64,000 nucleotides of DNA from Dermabacter sp. (GTDB lineage: Bacteria > Actinomycetota > Actinomycetes > Actinomycetales > Dermabacteraceae), in the NCBI GenBank assembly GCA_030538475.1, contig JAUNTX010000007.1, forward strand, positions 1 to 64,000, written 5' to 3'. Both the position numbers and the translations under genes were made by a program. Below are positions 1 to 8,776 of the stretch, piece after piece (position 1 is the stretch's first letter; the number at the start of each line of letters is the position of its first letter). The notes below the pieces were generated by a model that saw nothing but the letters and a program-made list of their open reading frames with translations, was not told the origin of the DNA and did not search any database.

Positions 1-7
1 CACGCAG

Positions 8-33
8 TGCGTGAGGTGCGTGTGCCTCACGCA
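8..33. repeat. Inverted repeat at window start
   Basis: The arms TGCGTGAGG (8-16) and CCTCACGCA (25-33) are perfect reverse complements around an 8-base loop. It may be the tail of a transcription unit lying left of the window. Nothing else is recognisable in 1-40. Confidence 0.5.
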
Positions 34-46
34 GAGAGTGAAGGAA

Positions 47-69
47 GCCCCGCACAGTGAGTGTGGGGC
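47..69. terminator. Probable bidirectional terminator hairpin
   Basis: GCCCCGCAC (47-55) pairs with GTGTGGGGC (61-69), with one G-T pair and a 5-base loop, followed by a pyrimidine-rich stretch on either strand. It lies downstream of the DUF1846 gene, which ends at 198 on the minus strand. Nothing is recognised in 81-197. Confidence 0.5.
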
Positions 70-197
70 CTTTCCTGTTTAATTAACCAGCCCCGGACGT
101 TGGCAGAGCAGGTTGAGTAGGCGGAGAGCCCAGCAAAAGCTCTGAAAGCACGCGACAAGTCCGCACTCTCGAGAACTCAGCGGGGGCAGAGCCCGCC

Positions 198-1688
198 CTA
201 CTTCCGGTACAGCTTCTTGGACTGATACACGGGCTCGCTCGTCACTTCGACGCCGAGGCTGCGGAACACGGACTCGTCGACGCTGCCGAGGATCGTCGTG
301 CTGTGCGCGTCGCAGCCGTGAAGATTCTTGATCTGGTCCAGGGCGGCGCGGGCGCGCTCGTCGGACCCCGCCGAGACACTGAGGGCGATGAGCACTTCGT
401 CGGTGTGCAGGCGCGGATTGCGCGAGCCCAGGTGATCGACCTTGAGCTCCTGGATGGGCCGGATCGCTTCGGGGGAGAGCAGCAGGGCGTTCTCGGGCAG
501 AGCCGCGAGGTGCTTCAAGGCGTTGAGGAGCATCGCCGCGGACGATCCGAGCAGATCGGATGTTTTGCCGGTGACGATGCAGCCGTCGGGCAGTTCCATC
601 GCTGAGGCGGGGGCGCCGGTCTGGGCAGCGATGGTGAGGGCGGGCTCGACCACCGGGCGAATGCTCGTATCGATCCCGATCTTCGCCATGACGAGCTTGA
701 TGCGGCTCGACTCGATGGGCGGCAGCTCGTCGCGGCGTTCGGCAGCGAGCGCCTTGTAGTAGCGCCGCACCACTTCCTGCGCGGCGGCCATGCGGCACGC
801 CTCGTCGTCGCTGATGCACATGCCGACCATGTTGACGCCCATGTCGGTGGGGGACTGATACGGCGCTTCGCCCACGAGCTTCTCAAGCAGGAGCTTCAGC
901 AGGGGGAAGACCTCGATGTCCCGGTTGTAGTTCACGGCCTGCTCGCCATAGGCGCGCAGGTGGAACGGGTCGATCATGTTGACGTCGTCGAGGTCCGCGG
1001 TGGCAGCCTCGTACGCGAGATTGACCGGATGATCGAGGGGGAGATTCCAGATGGGGAACGTTTCAAACTTCGCATACCCGGACTCGATGCCGCGCGCGTG
1101 ATCGTGGTAGATCTGCGACAGGCACGTGGCGAGCTTCCCGCTCCCCGGCCCGGGCGCCGTCACGACGATGAGGTCGCGCGTGGTCTGCACCCAATCGTTC
1201 TTCCCAAGCCCGTCGGCCGACACCACGAGGTCCGTATCGGCCGGATACCCGGCGATCGTGCGGTGGCGCGACACGGTGAGACCCATGCGCTCGAGCCGCG
1301 CCTTGAACGTATGCGCGGCCTGATTACCGTCCTCGAACTGAGTGAGGACAATGTGCTCGACCAGGAAGCCGCGCTCCCGAAACACATCGACGAGCCGCAG
1401 CACGTCATCCTCGTACGTAATGCCGAGGTCGGCGCGGATCTTGTTGCGCTCCAGATCCTTCGTGTTGATCGTCATGAGGATTTCCAGCTCGTCACGCAGT
1501 TCCTCGAGCATGACGATCTTGTTATCCGGCGTGAACCCCGGCAGCACCCGAGCCGCGTGCATGTCGTCAAACAGCTTGCCGCCCATCTCCAGGTAGAGCT
1601 TGCCGCCAATCTGGGCGCGGCGTTCGGCAATGTGCTGCGACTGCAGGGCAATGTACGTGTCGCGGTCGAAACCGATTCGGCGTGGCAT
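198..1688 (-). CDS. DUF1846 domain-containing protein
   Basis: This 496-residue protein belongs to the DUF1846 family, whose members are about 500 residues and whose function is not firmly established. It begins [12 protein letters not shown] and shows family-typical blocks such as [15 protein letters not shown] near residue 38 and [13 protein letters not shown] in the C-terminal third. The reading frame is open further upstream, but ATG at 1688 is chosen because a good AGGAGAGG ribosome site sits just before it and family homology starts there. No signal peptide or membrane segment is visible, so it should be cytosolic. It appears monocistronic. The family assignment is firm; the role is unknown. 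Confidence 0.9.
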   Translation of the reverse strand: MPRRIGFDRDTYIALQSQHIAERRAQIGGKLYLEMGGKLFDDMHAARVLPGFTPDNKIVMLEELRDELEILMTINTKDLERNKIRADLGITYEDDVLRLVDVFRERGFLVEHIVLTQFEDGNQAAHTFKARLERMGLTVSRHRTIAGYPADTDLVVSADGLGKNDWVQTTRDLIVVTAPGPGSGKLATCLSQIYHDHARGIESGYAKFETFPIWNLPLDHPVNLAYEAATADLDDVNMIDPFHLRAYGEQAVNYNRDIEVFPLLKLLLEKLVGEAPYQSPTDMGVNMVGMCISDDEACRMAAAQEVVRRYYKALAAERRDELPPIESSRIKLVMAKIGIDTSIRPVVEPALTIAAQTGAPASAMELPDGCIVTGKTSDLLGSSAAMLLNALKHLAALPENALLLSPEAIRPIQELKVDHLGSRNPRLHTDEVLIALSVSAGSDERARAALDQIKNLHGCDAHSTTILGSVDESVFRSLGVEVTSEPVYQSKKLYRK

Positions 1689-1790
1689 GCTGCCTCTCCT
1701 GGCGCCTGAGCGGCACGTGCGCGCCGCCCCCGGCAGGTTGATACGTGGGGGCTCTTCGCTCCCCGGGGCCGGGATCAGTCTAATCCGCGG

Positions 1791-1894
1791 GGCCGACGGG
1801 GACCTGCGGGCGCATCCAGCAGTCGGAGCCCGTCGGCCTGGGAAGGGGCAGGGGCGTGTTGGCGCCAGCCCTGGCAAAGGTTGGCCCGTCGGCC
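1791..1894. repeat. Intergenic cluster of GGCCGACGG motifs
   Basis: Three copies of the 9-mer GGCCGACGG or its complement lie at 1791-1799, 1830-1838 and 1886-1894, in the gap between the DUF1846 gene and the downstream end of the sugar permease gene. The same word clusters in other gaps of this window (7076-7161, 52709-52761). No function can be assigned. Confidence 0.4.
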
Positions 1895-1898
1895 CGCC

Positions 1899-2729
1899 CT
1901 ACCCCTTGACGGACCCGCTCATCATCCCGGCGATGAAGTACTTCGACAGGATGATGTAGACGACCAGGGTGGGGGCGGAGGCGAGCAGCGCGCCCGCCAT
2001 GGACACGCCGTAGTTGGTGAGCAGCGCGCCGTTGGCGAGGTTGTTGAGGGACAGGGTGACGGGGCCGTTCATGGGGGTCGCGAAGAAGACGGCGAAGAGG
2101 AAGTCGTTCCACGCGGCGGTGAACTGCCAGATCATGACGACCACGAATCCGGGGATCGAGATCGGGAGCGCCACGTGCAGGAACGTGCGGATCATTCCGG
2201 CGCCGTCGACTTTCGCGGCTTCGATGAGGGAGGTGGGGACCGTCTCGAAGTAGTTGCGGAAGATGAGGGTGCAGATCGGGATGCCGAACACGACGTGGAC
2301 GAGGATCAGGGAGGGGATGCCGCTGGCCACCGGCAGGGCCATGACGAGGGACAGCAGCGGGATCATGACGGCCTGGTAGGGCAGGAACATGCCGAACAGG
2401 ATGAACGTGAAGACCAGATCGGCGCCCGGGAAGCGCCAGCGGGAGAGCACGAAGCCGTTCATGCAGCCGAGCGACGCCGAGATGATCGTGGAGGGGATGA
2501 CGAGGGCGACGGAGCGGCCCATCGACGGCGCGAGCGCGTCCCACGCCTGCTTCCAGTTGTCGAGCGTCCACGTCGTCGGCAGTGCCCACGCGCGCGCGGC
2601 GGAGGCGTCACCGCCGCTCTTGAAGCTCGTGACGATGAGGACGTACACCGGGACGAGCACGACGAGGACTCCGGCAAGGAGCAGGGCGTAGCGCAGGGTG
2701 CGGCTCACGGGTGCGGGAAGGGTTCTCAT
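1899..2729 (-). CDS. Carbohydrate ABC transporter permease (MalG-like)
   Basis: This 276-residue inner-membrane permease of the binding-protein-dependent sugar importer family has about six membrane segments. The cytoplasmic EAA loop is visible as EAAKVDGAGMIRTFLHVALPIS around residues 190-210 (read in two pieces, EAAKVDGAG and FLHVALPIS), the site that contacts the ATPase. It overlaps the upstream permease gene by four bases (ATGA, 2726-2729), so the two are translationally coupled. With the upstream permease and the binding protein it forms one importer. The substrate cannot be read from sequence; CUT1-type oligosaccharide or glycerol-phosphate-like sugars are usual. No ATPase gene is present, so a shared MsmK-type ATPase encoded elsewhere is likely. 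Confidence 0.92.
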   Translation of the reverse strand: MRTLPAPVSRTLRYALLLAGVLVVLVPVYVLIVTSFKSGGDASAARAWALPTTWTLDNWKQAWDALAPSMGRSVALVIPSTIISASLGCMNGFVLSRWRFPGADLVFTFILFGMFLPYQAVMIPLLSLVMALPVASGIPSLILVHVVFGIPICTLIFRNYFETVPTSLIEAAKVDGAGMIRTFLHVALPISIPGFVVVMIWQFTAAWNDFLFAVFFATPMNGPVTLSLNNLANGALLTNYGVSMAGALLASAPTLVVYIILSKYFIAGMMSGSVKG

Positions 2730-3616
2730 TGCTTGCGCTCCCGATGCTGCTGGATGAGGTAGGGGACGATGAGGACCGCGACGATCAGCAGGAGGATGGT
2801 GCCGACGGCGGACGAGTTCGCGTAGTCAAAGCTCGACTTGTATACGAACATGTCCACGGCGGGGATCTTGGTCTGGTAGTTCGAGGGCTTCGAGATCGAC
2901 ATGATGAGGTCGAAGCTCTTGAGGCTCATGTGGGCGATGATGACGAGCGCACTCATGATGATGGGCGTGAGCTGCGGGAAGATGACGTGGCGGTACACCT
3001 GCCATTCGCTCGCGCCGTCCATGCGGGCCGCTTCGCGCAGATCGTCGGGCACGCCGCGGAACCCGGCGAGGAACAGGGCCATGACGTAGCCGCTGAGCTG
3101 CCACACGGCGGGCAGGGCGATCGCGGCGATGCCCCACGTGACGTTGTTCCACCAGGGGTTTTGGAGGAAGCTGAGCCCGACCATCTGGAACAGACGGTTG
3201 AGGCCGCTCGCCTGTTCGCCCATGTTGGAGTTGAGCAGCCAGCGCCACACCACGCCCGAGGCGACGAACGAGATCGCCATGGGGAACAGGTAGACGGTCT
3301 GGAAGATCTGCCCGCCCTTGAGGGGGCGATCCAACAGCCACGCCCACGTGAAGCCGGTGATCATGGCGCCGATGAGGAACACGCCCGTGAACACGAGGAG
3401 GTTCTTCAGGGAGTGCTGGAAGTCGGAGCTCGAGAGCAGGGCGATGTAGTTATCGAGCCCGACGAAGCTGCTCGGAGCCACGCCGTTGGCCTGCGCGGCC
3501 GTGTGATTGTCGGTCATGGACGTCCACAGGTTTTGACCCATGAGGACGTAGACGAAGATCCCGACGAGGATGAGCGAGGGGGATATGAGGAGCAGCGGGG
3601 GGCCGTATTTTTTCAT
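2726..3616 (-). CDS. Sugar ABC transporter permease (MalF-like)
   Basis: This 296-residue polytopic membrane protein is the partner of the MalG-like permease. Its first membrane segment follows MKKYGPPLLL, and the EAA loop reads EAARMDGASEWQVYRHV near residues 205-221. It is the second gene of a three-gene unit: binding protein, then this gene, then the MalG-like gene, with a four-base overlap downstream. A strong hairpin (3648-3684) separates it from the binding-protein gene and probably lowers its expression relative to the binding protein. The permease function is confident from the family pattern; the substrate is unknown. Confidence 0.92.
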   Translation of the reverse strand: MKKYGPPLLLISPSLILVGIFVYVLMGQNLWTSMTDNHTAAQANGVAPSSFVGLDNYIALLSSSDFQHSLKNLLVFTGVFLIGAMITGFTWAWLLDRPLKGGQIFQTVYLFPMAISFVASGVVWRWLLNSNMGEQASGLNRLFQMVGLSFLQNPWWNNVTWGIAAIALPAVWQLSGYVMALFLAGFRGVPDDLREAARMDGASEWQVYRHVIFPQLTPIIMSALVIIAHMSLKSFDLIMSISKPSNYQTKIPAVDMFVYKSSFDYANSSAVGTILLLIVAVLIVPYLIQQHRERKQ

Positions 3617-3647
3617 GCGGGGTCCTCGGGCGTGGGGGAGTCAAGGG

Positions 3648-3684
3648 GCGTCGGCCCGCCCGTGGAGTGGGGGCGGGCCGACGC
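3648..3684 (-). terminator. Intercistronic hairpin between binding protein and permeases
   Basis: GCGTCGGCCCGCCC (3648-3661) is perfectly complementary to GGGCGGGCCGACGC (3671-3684), a 14-bp stem with a 9-base loop and no clear T tract. Its place just after the binding-protein gene fits a partial terminator or 3-prime mRNA stabiliser that gives excess binding protein over permease, as in classical maltose-type operons. The role is inferred. Confidence 0.7.
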
Positions 3685-3692
3685 GGTGGGGC

Positions 3693-4979
3693 TCAGGCCT
3701 GGCCGGCCTTCGCGGCGGTGACCAGTTCGTCCTGATAGCCGGCGAGGTCGGTGGCGCCGGAGGTGAACTTGCTCGTGGCATCGGAAATGGCGTTGAGCCA
3801 GCTGACCGACGTGGCGGCGCCGTGGGCGATGGACGGGCAGATCTTGTCGCTCGCGAACGACTCGAGGGCGCTCTGCTGGTAGGGCGGGAACTTCGAGTTG
3901 TCCGTGTCCGTGCGCGCGGGGATCGAGCCCTTGGCGAGGTTGAACGCTTCCTGCCCCTCAACCGAAGAAATGGTCTGCAGCCACGCCTTGGTGTTGTCCG
4001 GGTGCGGGGCGCCGACGGGCATGGTGAACGAGTCGGCGAGGAAGCCGAAGATCTTGTCGCCGCTGCCGGCTGAGGGGACCTCGAAGTAGACGTAGTCGGT
4101 CTGGTCCTCGAGATCGGCCTCTTGGAACGCCGCGACGGCCCAGTCGCCCATGACGTTGTAGGCGGCCTTGTCATCGATGAGCATCGCGGTGGCCTCGGGC
4201 CAGTCGAGCGAGTCGCGGTCCGTGTTGGTGTACTCGATGAGCTTCTCGAAGGCGGCGAGGGCGTCGGTCACCTGGGGGCTCGACCACTCGGTCGTGCCGT
4301 CGAACAGGCCGTTGTAGGCGGTGCTGCCGAGCTGCGCCATGAGGACGGCCTCGAGGAGGTTCACCTGCGTCCAGGGGGCGGCGAGGGAGAGGGCGGTGAG
4401 GCCAGCGCCCTTTGCCTTGTCCAGATCGGCCACCCATGCGTCGTAGTCGGCAGGGATCTGGGTCGGGTCAATCCCGGCCTTTTCGAGCGCGGGGACGGAC
4501 GCCCACACCACGTTCGAGCGGTGGATGTTGGAGGGCACCGAGTAGATCTTGCCGTCGAGGGTGAGCAGATCGACGAGGCTCTGCGGGAATGCGTCGGTGA
4601 GGCCGAACTCGGTGTACAGCGCGGAGACGTCCTCGATCTGACCGGCGCTGATGTAGTCGGTCAGTTCGGCGCCGGCGTGCGCCTGGAAGGTGTCGGGCGG
4701 GTTCTTGGTCTGCAGGCGCGACTGGAGCATGTCCTTCGCGGCGCTGCCCGCGCCGCCGGCCACGGAGCCGTTGACGAACTCGATGTCGGGGTGCTGCGCG
4801 TTGAAGACCTTGACGAGGGCGTCGAGGCCGGCCTTTTCCGATCCCTGCGCCCACCAGGTGAAGACTTCGACGGCGTTGTCGCCGACGCCGCCGGAGGACG
4901 AGTCGTTCGAACAGGCCGCCAGTGCGCCAAGCGCGATTCCGGCCGAGGACAGGGCAAGGAAATGCCTACGTGCGATCAT
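3693..4979 (-). CDS. Extracellular sugar-binding lipoprotein of ABC importer
   Basis: This 428-residue protein is a family 1 extracellular solute-binding protein. The N-terminus MIARRHFLALSS has a twin-arginine-like start followed by a hydrophobic stretch and the lipobox LAAC near residue 22, so it should be lipidated on the outer face of the membrane. After a Ser/Gly-rich linker the mature part opens VEVFTWWAQGSEKAGLD, typical of CUT1 binding proteins. It is first in the importer operon, with an AAAGGAG ribosome site before ATG 4979. Ligand identity is not deducible. The promoter must lie in the roughly 300-bp gap shared with ptsI. Confidence 0.93.
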   Translation of the reverse strand: MIARRHFLALSSAGIALGALAACSNDSSSGGVGDNAVEVFTWWAQGSEKAGLDALVKVFNAQHPDIEFVNGSVAGGAGSAAKDMLQSRLQTKNPPDTFQAHAGAELTDYISAGQIEDVSALYTEFGLTDAFPQSLVDLLTLDGKIYSVPSNIHRSNVVWASVPALEKAGIDPTQIPADYDAWVADLDKAKGAGLTALSLAAPWTQVNLLEAVLMAQLGSTAYNGLFDGTTEWSSPQVTDALAAFEKLIEYTNTDRDSLDWPEATAMLIDDKAAYNVMGDWAVAAFQEADLEDQTDYVYFEVPSAGSGDKIFGFLADSFTMPVGAPHPDNTKAWLQTISSVEGQEAFNLAKGSIPARTDTDNSKFPPYQQSALESFASDKICPSIAHGAATSVSWLNAISDATSKFTSGATDLAGYQDELVTAAKAGQA

Positions 4980-5278
4980 GCTGTTCTCCTTTAAACATTC
5001 CTGGCATCATTACCAGCAGATCTTGGGCCGCTCGGTGCGGCGCCAGTGCTCACGGGTGCTACCGCTCACTATTGTTGCACTGTTGCGGAGCCCTACCGAA
5101 CCACAAGTCAGACATCCGACCTCCGTCCCTGGCCAGGGTATTTATTCCCCTGCGAAAATTAGTCCGGGCCAGGGCCTTCCCCGGCCCGGAGGTCCCAAGG
5201 TTCGGCCTATACCATGGGACACGTTCGCTTCAGTCCCACACAGCCCGAACGCAGTCGTCGTGGCGTGAATGGAGAATC
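4980..5278. promoter_or_regulatory. Divergent intergenic region, sugar importer / ptsI
   Basis: This 299-bp gap must hold both divergent promoters. On the plus strand TATACC at about 5209-5214 is a possible -10 for ptsI, which has GGAG four bases before its ATG. On the minus strand TAATGAT preceded by TGG, near 5007-5016, resembles an extended -10 for the binding-protein gene. No convincing operator or riboswitch fold was seen, so these are tentative readings. Confidence 0.3.
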
Positions 5279-6997
5279 ATGACCCAGTACACCGGTGTGG
5301 CCGTCAGCGCAGGCCGAGTCATTGATCCCGTCAAGGTGATGGCACCGCCCATCGCGGAGCCCGCTTCGGCCGCCCCGCTCGACGAAGGCGAGGCCCGCGA
5401 AAGCGAAGCCGCACGCATCGCCGCCGCTGCCGCGACCGTCAAGGCCGATCTCGAAGCGCGCGCCGAGCGCGCCACGGGCGACGGCCGCGCCGTCCTCGAG
5501 GCGACCGCGCAGATGGCGTCCGATCCCACCCTCGTCACGAGCGCCGAAGGCCTCGTGCGCTCGAACGGGCACAGCGCCGAACGCGCCGTGTGGGAAGCCG
5601 GCGACCAGGTAGCGCAGATGCTCGAAGGCCTCGGCGGCTACATGGCCGAACGCGCGGCCGACGTCAAGGACGTCCGCGCCCGCATCGTTGCCGAACTGCG
5701 CGGCGAACAGGCGCCCGGCATCCCCTATTCGGAGGAACGCTTCATCCTCGCCGCGATTGACCTCGCGCCCGCCGACACCGCGACGCTTGACCCGACCATC
5801 GTGTCGGCCCTCATCACCTCCGACGGCGGCCCCCAGTCCCACACGGCGATCCTCGCGCGCCAGCTGGGCCTGCCCGCCGTGGTCGCCGCCAAGGGCGTCG
5901 ACTCGATCGCTCCCGGCACCACGGTGTACGTGGACGGCGCCGCGGGCCTCATCACCGACGAGATCGGCGACCGCGAACGCGAACTCTCCGCCACCTGGTA
6001 CGAACTCCAGAAGAACCCCCTCACCTACGACGGTGGCGGCGCCGAACTGACCGACGGCACCCGCGTCCCGCTGCTCGCCAACGTGGGCGGCGAAAAGGAC
6101 GCGATCAACGCCGCGCAGAAGAACGCCGACGGCGTGGGCCTCTTCCGCACCGAGTTCCTGTTCCTCGACCGCGACGAAGAACCGACCGTGGACGAGCAGG
6201 CCGAAGCGTACGCCGCCGTGCTGCGCCAGTTCCCCGGCAAGAAGGTGGTCATCCGCACCATCGACGCCGGTGCCGACAAGCCCCTGCCATTCCTCACGGA
6301 CGCCGACGAGCCGAACCCCGCGCTCGGCGTGCGCGCCTACCGCACCTCGTGGGAGAAGCGCTCCGTGCTCGAGAACCAGCTCGAAGCCATCCGGCGGGCG
6401 AGCGAGCAGACCGACGCCGACCCGTGGGTCATGGCGCCGATGATCTCCACCTACGAAGACACCGCCGACTTCATCGAGATGGCGCGCAACGTGGGCGTGA
6501 AGACCGCGGGCATCATGGTGGAAACGCCGAGCTCCGCCCTCACGAGCGATCACCTCATGGGCGTCGCCGACTTCGCGTCGATTGGCACGAACGACCTCAC
6601 CCAGTACACGATGGCTGCCGACCGCATGCTCGGCTCCCTCGCCCGCCTCAACGACCCGTGGCAGCCCGCCGTCCTCGCCCTCGTGGGCGCGACCGCGACC
6701 GGTGCCCGCGTGGCCGGCGGCGATGCGGGAGCGTTCGGCGAAAAGGCGAACAAGCCCGTCGGCGTGTGCGGTGAAGCGGCTGGCGATCCGGCCCTCGCCG
6801 TCGTGCTCGTGGGCCTCGGCGTGAACTCGCTGTCCATGACGCCCCGGTCCCTGCCCGCCGTCGCGAAGGTGCTTTCCACCGTGAGCATCGAGCAGGCGCG
6901 CGAACTGGCCCGGATCGCCGTCACCTCGCCCACCGCGGACGCCGCGAAGGCAGCCGTGCGCGAGAAGCTCCCGATCCTCGAGGAGATCGGGCTCTAA
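5279..6997 (+). CDS. ptsI: PTS Enzyme I, phosphoenolpyruvate-protein phosphotransferase
   Basis: Enzyme I starts the phosphotransferase cascade by taking phosphate from PEP on a histidine and passing it to HPr. The 572-residue protein has the active-site motif GGPQSHTAI with the phospho-histidine near residue 188 (the usual motif is GGxTSHTAI). It is followed by the PEP-binding barrel with GVGLFRTEFLFLDR and a C-terminal GVCGEAAGDP. The open frame runs upstream, but ATG 5279 with GGAG matches the family N-terminus (TGVAVSAGRVIDPV). It stands alone on the plus strand, while ptsH lies in the minus-strand mannitol group nearby. A strong terminator follows at 7016. It is cytosolic. Confidence 0.97.
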   Translation: MTQYTGVAVSAGRVIDPVKVMAPPIAEPASAAPLDEGEARESEAARIAAAAATVKADLEARAERATGDGRAVLEATAQMASDPTLVTSAEGLVRSNGHSAERAVWEAGDQVAQMLEGLGGYMAERAADVKDVRARIVAELRGEQAPGIPYSEERFILAAIDLAPADTATLDPTIVSALITSDGGPQSHTAILARQLGLPAVVAAKGVDSIAPGTTVYVDGAAGLITDEIGDRERELSATWYELQKNPLTYDGGGAELTDGTRVPLLANVGGEKDAINAAQKNADGVGLFRTEFLFLDRDEEPTVDEQAEAYAAVLRQFPGKKVVIRTIDAGADKPLPFLTDADEPNPALGVRAYRTSWEKRSVLENQLEAIRRASEQTDADPWVMAPMISTYEDTADFIEMARNVGVKTAGIMVETPSSALTSDHLMGVADFASIGTNDLTQYTMAADRMLGSLARLNDPWQPAVLALVGATATGARVAGGDAGAFGEKANKPVGVCGEAAGDPALAVVLVGLGVNSLSMTPRSLPAVAKVLSTVSIEQARELARIAVTSPTADAAKAAVREKLPILEEIGL

Positions 6998-7015
6998 CGC
7001 GCTGCAGTCGCACAG

Positions 7016-7049
7016 AGGAGGGGTCGTTCCCGCGGGAACGACCCCTCCT
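7016..7049 (+). terminator. Terminator after ptsI
   Basis: A perfect 34-bp palindrome lies 18 bases after the ptsI stop codon: AGGAGGGGTCGTTCCCG paired with its complement ending ACCCCTCCT, followed by TGCGTGTTGTT. It is the clearest intrinsic-terminator hairpin in the left part of the window and may work in both directions. Confidence 0.85.
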
Positions 7050-7075
7050 TGCGTGTTGTTGAGGGAGATGTCGGG

Positions 7076-7161
7076 CCGTCGGCCCGTTGGCGTTGGGGCT
7101 GAGCCCCTGGCCCGGGACGCGCCCCAGACCTTCGGCCGTCGTCGGCCCTGGCCCGTCGGCC
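7076..7161. repeat. GGCCGACGG motif pair in gap after ptsI
   Basis: The complement word CCGTCGGCC occurs at 7076-7084 and 7153-7161, with near-copies between (GGCCGTCGTCGGCC at about 7134-7147). The gap separates the convergent ends of ptsI and the SDR gene. No coding potential was seen here. Confidence 0.35.
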
Positions 7162-7180
7162 CCCGTCGGTGGCTCCGGGT

Positions 7181-8050
7181 CTAGCGCCCCAGGTTCGCCT
7201 CGCTCCACAGGGAGTGCCCGCGCGAGCGCAGCGTCTCCTTCGCGAAGTCGCGCCTGCCCCCGGGAAGCGGCGTCAGATCGCTCATCATCTGGCTGAACCC
7301 GGCATCCACGGCCAGCTCGTGACCCGTGGTCAGGCCCGAACGGGGCGACGCCAGGTACATGACGGCCGACGTAATATCGCCCGTGTCGCCCAGGGAGCGC
7401 GTGGCGAGCAGCCGCTCGCGCGCCTCCTCGACCTCGGCATCGGCGAGCACGCTCTCCGACAGCCCCGCCTTGACGTACACCGGCGCCACCGTGTTCGAGC
7501 GGATCCCATACGGGCCCCACTCCGTCGCGATCATCCGCGACAGCGAATCCACGCCCGCCTTCGACGGCGAATACGCCCCCGCATACGTCTCGGGAATGCC
7601 CGCGGCCTGCGAACTCACGTGCACCATCCGGCCCCCGCGATGCTCCAGCATGACCCGGCCAAACCGCTGCGAGGTGAGGAAATAGCCCGTCAGATTGACG
7701 CGCAGCGTCTGCTCCCAATCCTCGAGCGTCACGTCCTCAAGCGGCGAATACCGAACGATCCCCGCCGTGTTCACGAGCACGTCCACGCGGCCAAAGTCGC
7801 TCACCACGCGCTCCACCACCTGATCCACCCCGGCCTCGTCGGTAACGTCGGCGGCATAGCCCTGCGCGTTCACCCCCTGCGCCTCTTCGAGCCCGTACGC
7901 GAAATCGTCAATCCGCGCCTCGTCGAGATCCACCGCCGCCACCTGGGCGCCGTTCTTCGCGAACTCGCGGCAAATCTGCGCCCCAAGCCCGCCGAGCGCC
8001 CCCGTGACCACGCAGACATCGCCACTGAGATCAAGCCAGTTGTTCGCCAC
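7181..8050 (-). CDS. SDR-family NAD(P)-dependent oxidoreductase
   Basis: This 289-residue classical short-chain dehydrogenase has the cofactor motif TGALGGLG near residue 16, an NTAG block, and the catalytic Ser (HVSSQAAG) and Tyr-Lys (YSPSKAG) pair. It resembles polyol or 3-oxoacyl reductases; the exact substrate is not determinable. A TTG twelve bases upstream is in frame, but GTG 8050 is preferred because GGAGAG lies just before it. It is on the same strand as the mannitol PTS genes but separated from ptsH by a terminator hairpin at 8271-8300, so it is probably its own unit. A polyol dehydrogenase role beside mtlD is possible but is only context. Confidence 0.85.
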   Translation of the reverse strand: MANNWLDLSGDVCVVTGALGGLGAQICREFAKNGAQVAAVDLDEARIDDFAYGLEEAQGVNAQGYAADVTDEAGVDQVVERVVSDFGRVDVLVNTAGIVRYSPLEDVTLEDWEQTLRVNLTGYFLTSQRFGRVMLEHRGGRMVHVSSQAAGIPETYAGAYSPSKAGVDSLSRMIATEWGPYGIRSNTVAPVYVKAGLSESVLADAEVEEARERLLATRSLGDTGDITSAVMYLASPRSGLTTGHELAVDAGFSQMMSDLTPLPGGRRDFAKETLRSRGHSLWSEANLGR

Positions 8051-8270
8051 GGAACTCTCCAATGCACTCGGGGAAGAAAAGATCAGGCCCTCCCACCGTA
8101 AACCGGGCCACGCGGGCGGCGGCTCGACTTAAGTCACGCACCCGTGGGCAGGGGATATGCAGGCCGACGGGGCCCGCCCCGGGATGCGGGCTGGCGCGCG
8201 GCGCATGCGTGGGGACAGTCGTTCGTGGCGGCAGCCGCTCGTGGTGGCGGGGGCGCGTGGGGACAGCACA

Positions 8271-8300
8271 GTGGCCGGGCCCCCGAAGGGACCCGGCCAC
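8271..8300 (-). terminator. Terminator after ptsH
   Basis: GTGGCCGGG (8271-8279) pairs with CCCGGCCAC (8292-8300), 22 bases beyond the ptsH stop on the minus strand. The stem is strong, without a long T run, as is common in high-GC actinobacteria. Confidence 0.7.
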
Positions 8301-8322
8301 TGGTACAGCTCAGTGCTTGGGC

Positions 8323-8595
8323 TCAGGCCTGCGCGTCGAGATCCGTCTCGAGCAGATCGGCCAGGGCGTTCACCGAGGCCTCAGCGCCATCGCCTTCGGC
8401 ACGAAGGGTCACTTCGTCACCGTGGCCAGCGCCCAGGGTCATGAGCATGAGGATCGACGACGCATCGATCGGGTTGCCGCCAGCCTTCTCGATCGTGACC
8501 TTCGCGGGCTGCTCACCGGCAGCCTTCGAGAAGATCGCGGCCGGGCGAGCGTGGAGGCCAGACGACGAAGCAATCTTGACGGTACGTTCTGCCAT
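8323..8595 (-). CDS. ptsH: PTS phosphocarrier protein HPr
   Basis: HPr carries phosphate from Enzyme I to the sugar-specific EII proteins. The 90-residue protein has the active-site histidine in GLHARPA at about position 15. It also shows SSILMLMTLGAGHGDEV around residues 46-62; in Bacillota the Ser-46 region is the HPr-kinase site, and here a serine is present but no kinase is known in the window. ATG 8595 follows an AGGAAAGG ribosome site. It sits downstream of mtlD, with a stem-loop (8678-8713) between, and is terminated at 8271. Length and motif match the family fully. Confidence 0.97.
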   Translation of the reverse strand: MAERTVKIASSSGLHARPAAIFSKAAGEQPAKVTIEKAGGNPIDASSILMLMTLGAGHGDEVTLRAEGDGAEASVNALADLLETDLDAQA

Positions 8596-8677
8596 GGGTG
8601 TGCCTTTCCTACGTCAGAGCCGCCCGTGCGGCCCTGTGGAGACTTGGGGGAAATCGTGCATTAACTGTAACGAACTG

Positions 8678-8713
8678 CGGTGGTCGGGGTGTCCAGGAAC
8701 GTCCCGACCACCG
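8678..8713 (-). terminator. Hairpin between mtlD and ptsH
   Basis: CGGTGGTCGGG (8678-8688) is perfectly complementary to CCCGACCACCG (8703-8713) with a 14-base loop. It lies about 65 bases after mtlD and 80 bases before ptsH. It could terminate mtlD transcription or process the message; a separate ptsH promoter would then lie in 8596-8677. Confidence 0.65.
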
Positions 8714-8776
8714 TGGTGAGGTCAGAATAGCGCCCGAGGCCGGGCATTTCTTCCGACTATCGCCTGCGTGGACGCT

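Noticed and set aside
4922..5278. Upstream in-frame extension of ptsI
   Set aside because: The extension crosses the divergent promoter region, has no family similarity, and ATG 5279 has GGAG and the conserved start.
5207..6553. Open frame antisense to ptsI
   Set aside because: The product is dominated by Gly, Val, Arg and His with no motif, while the opposing ptsI frame is a full Enzyme I.
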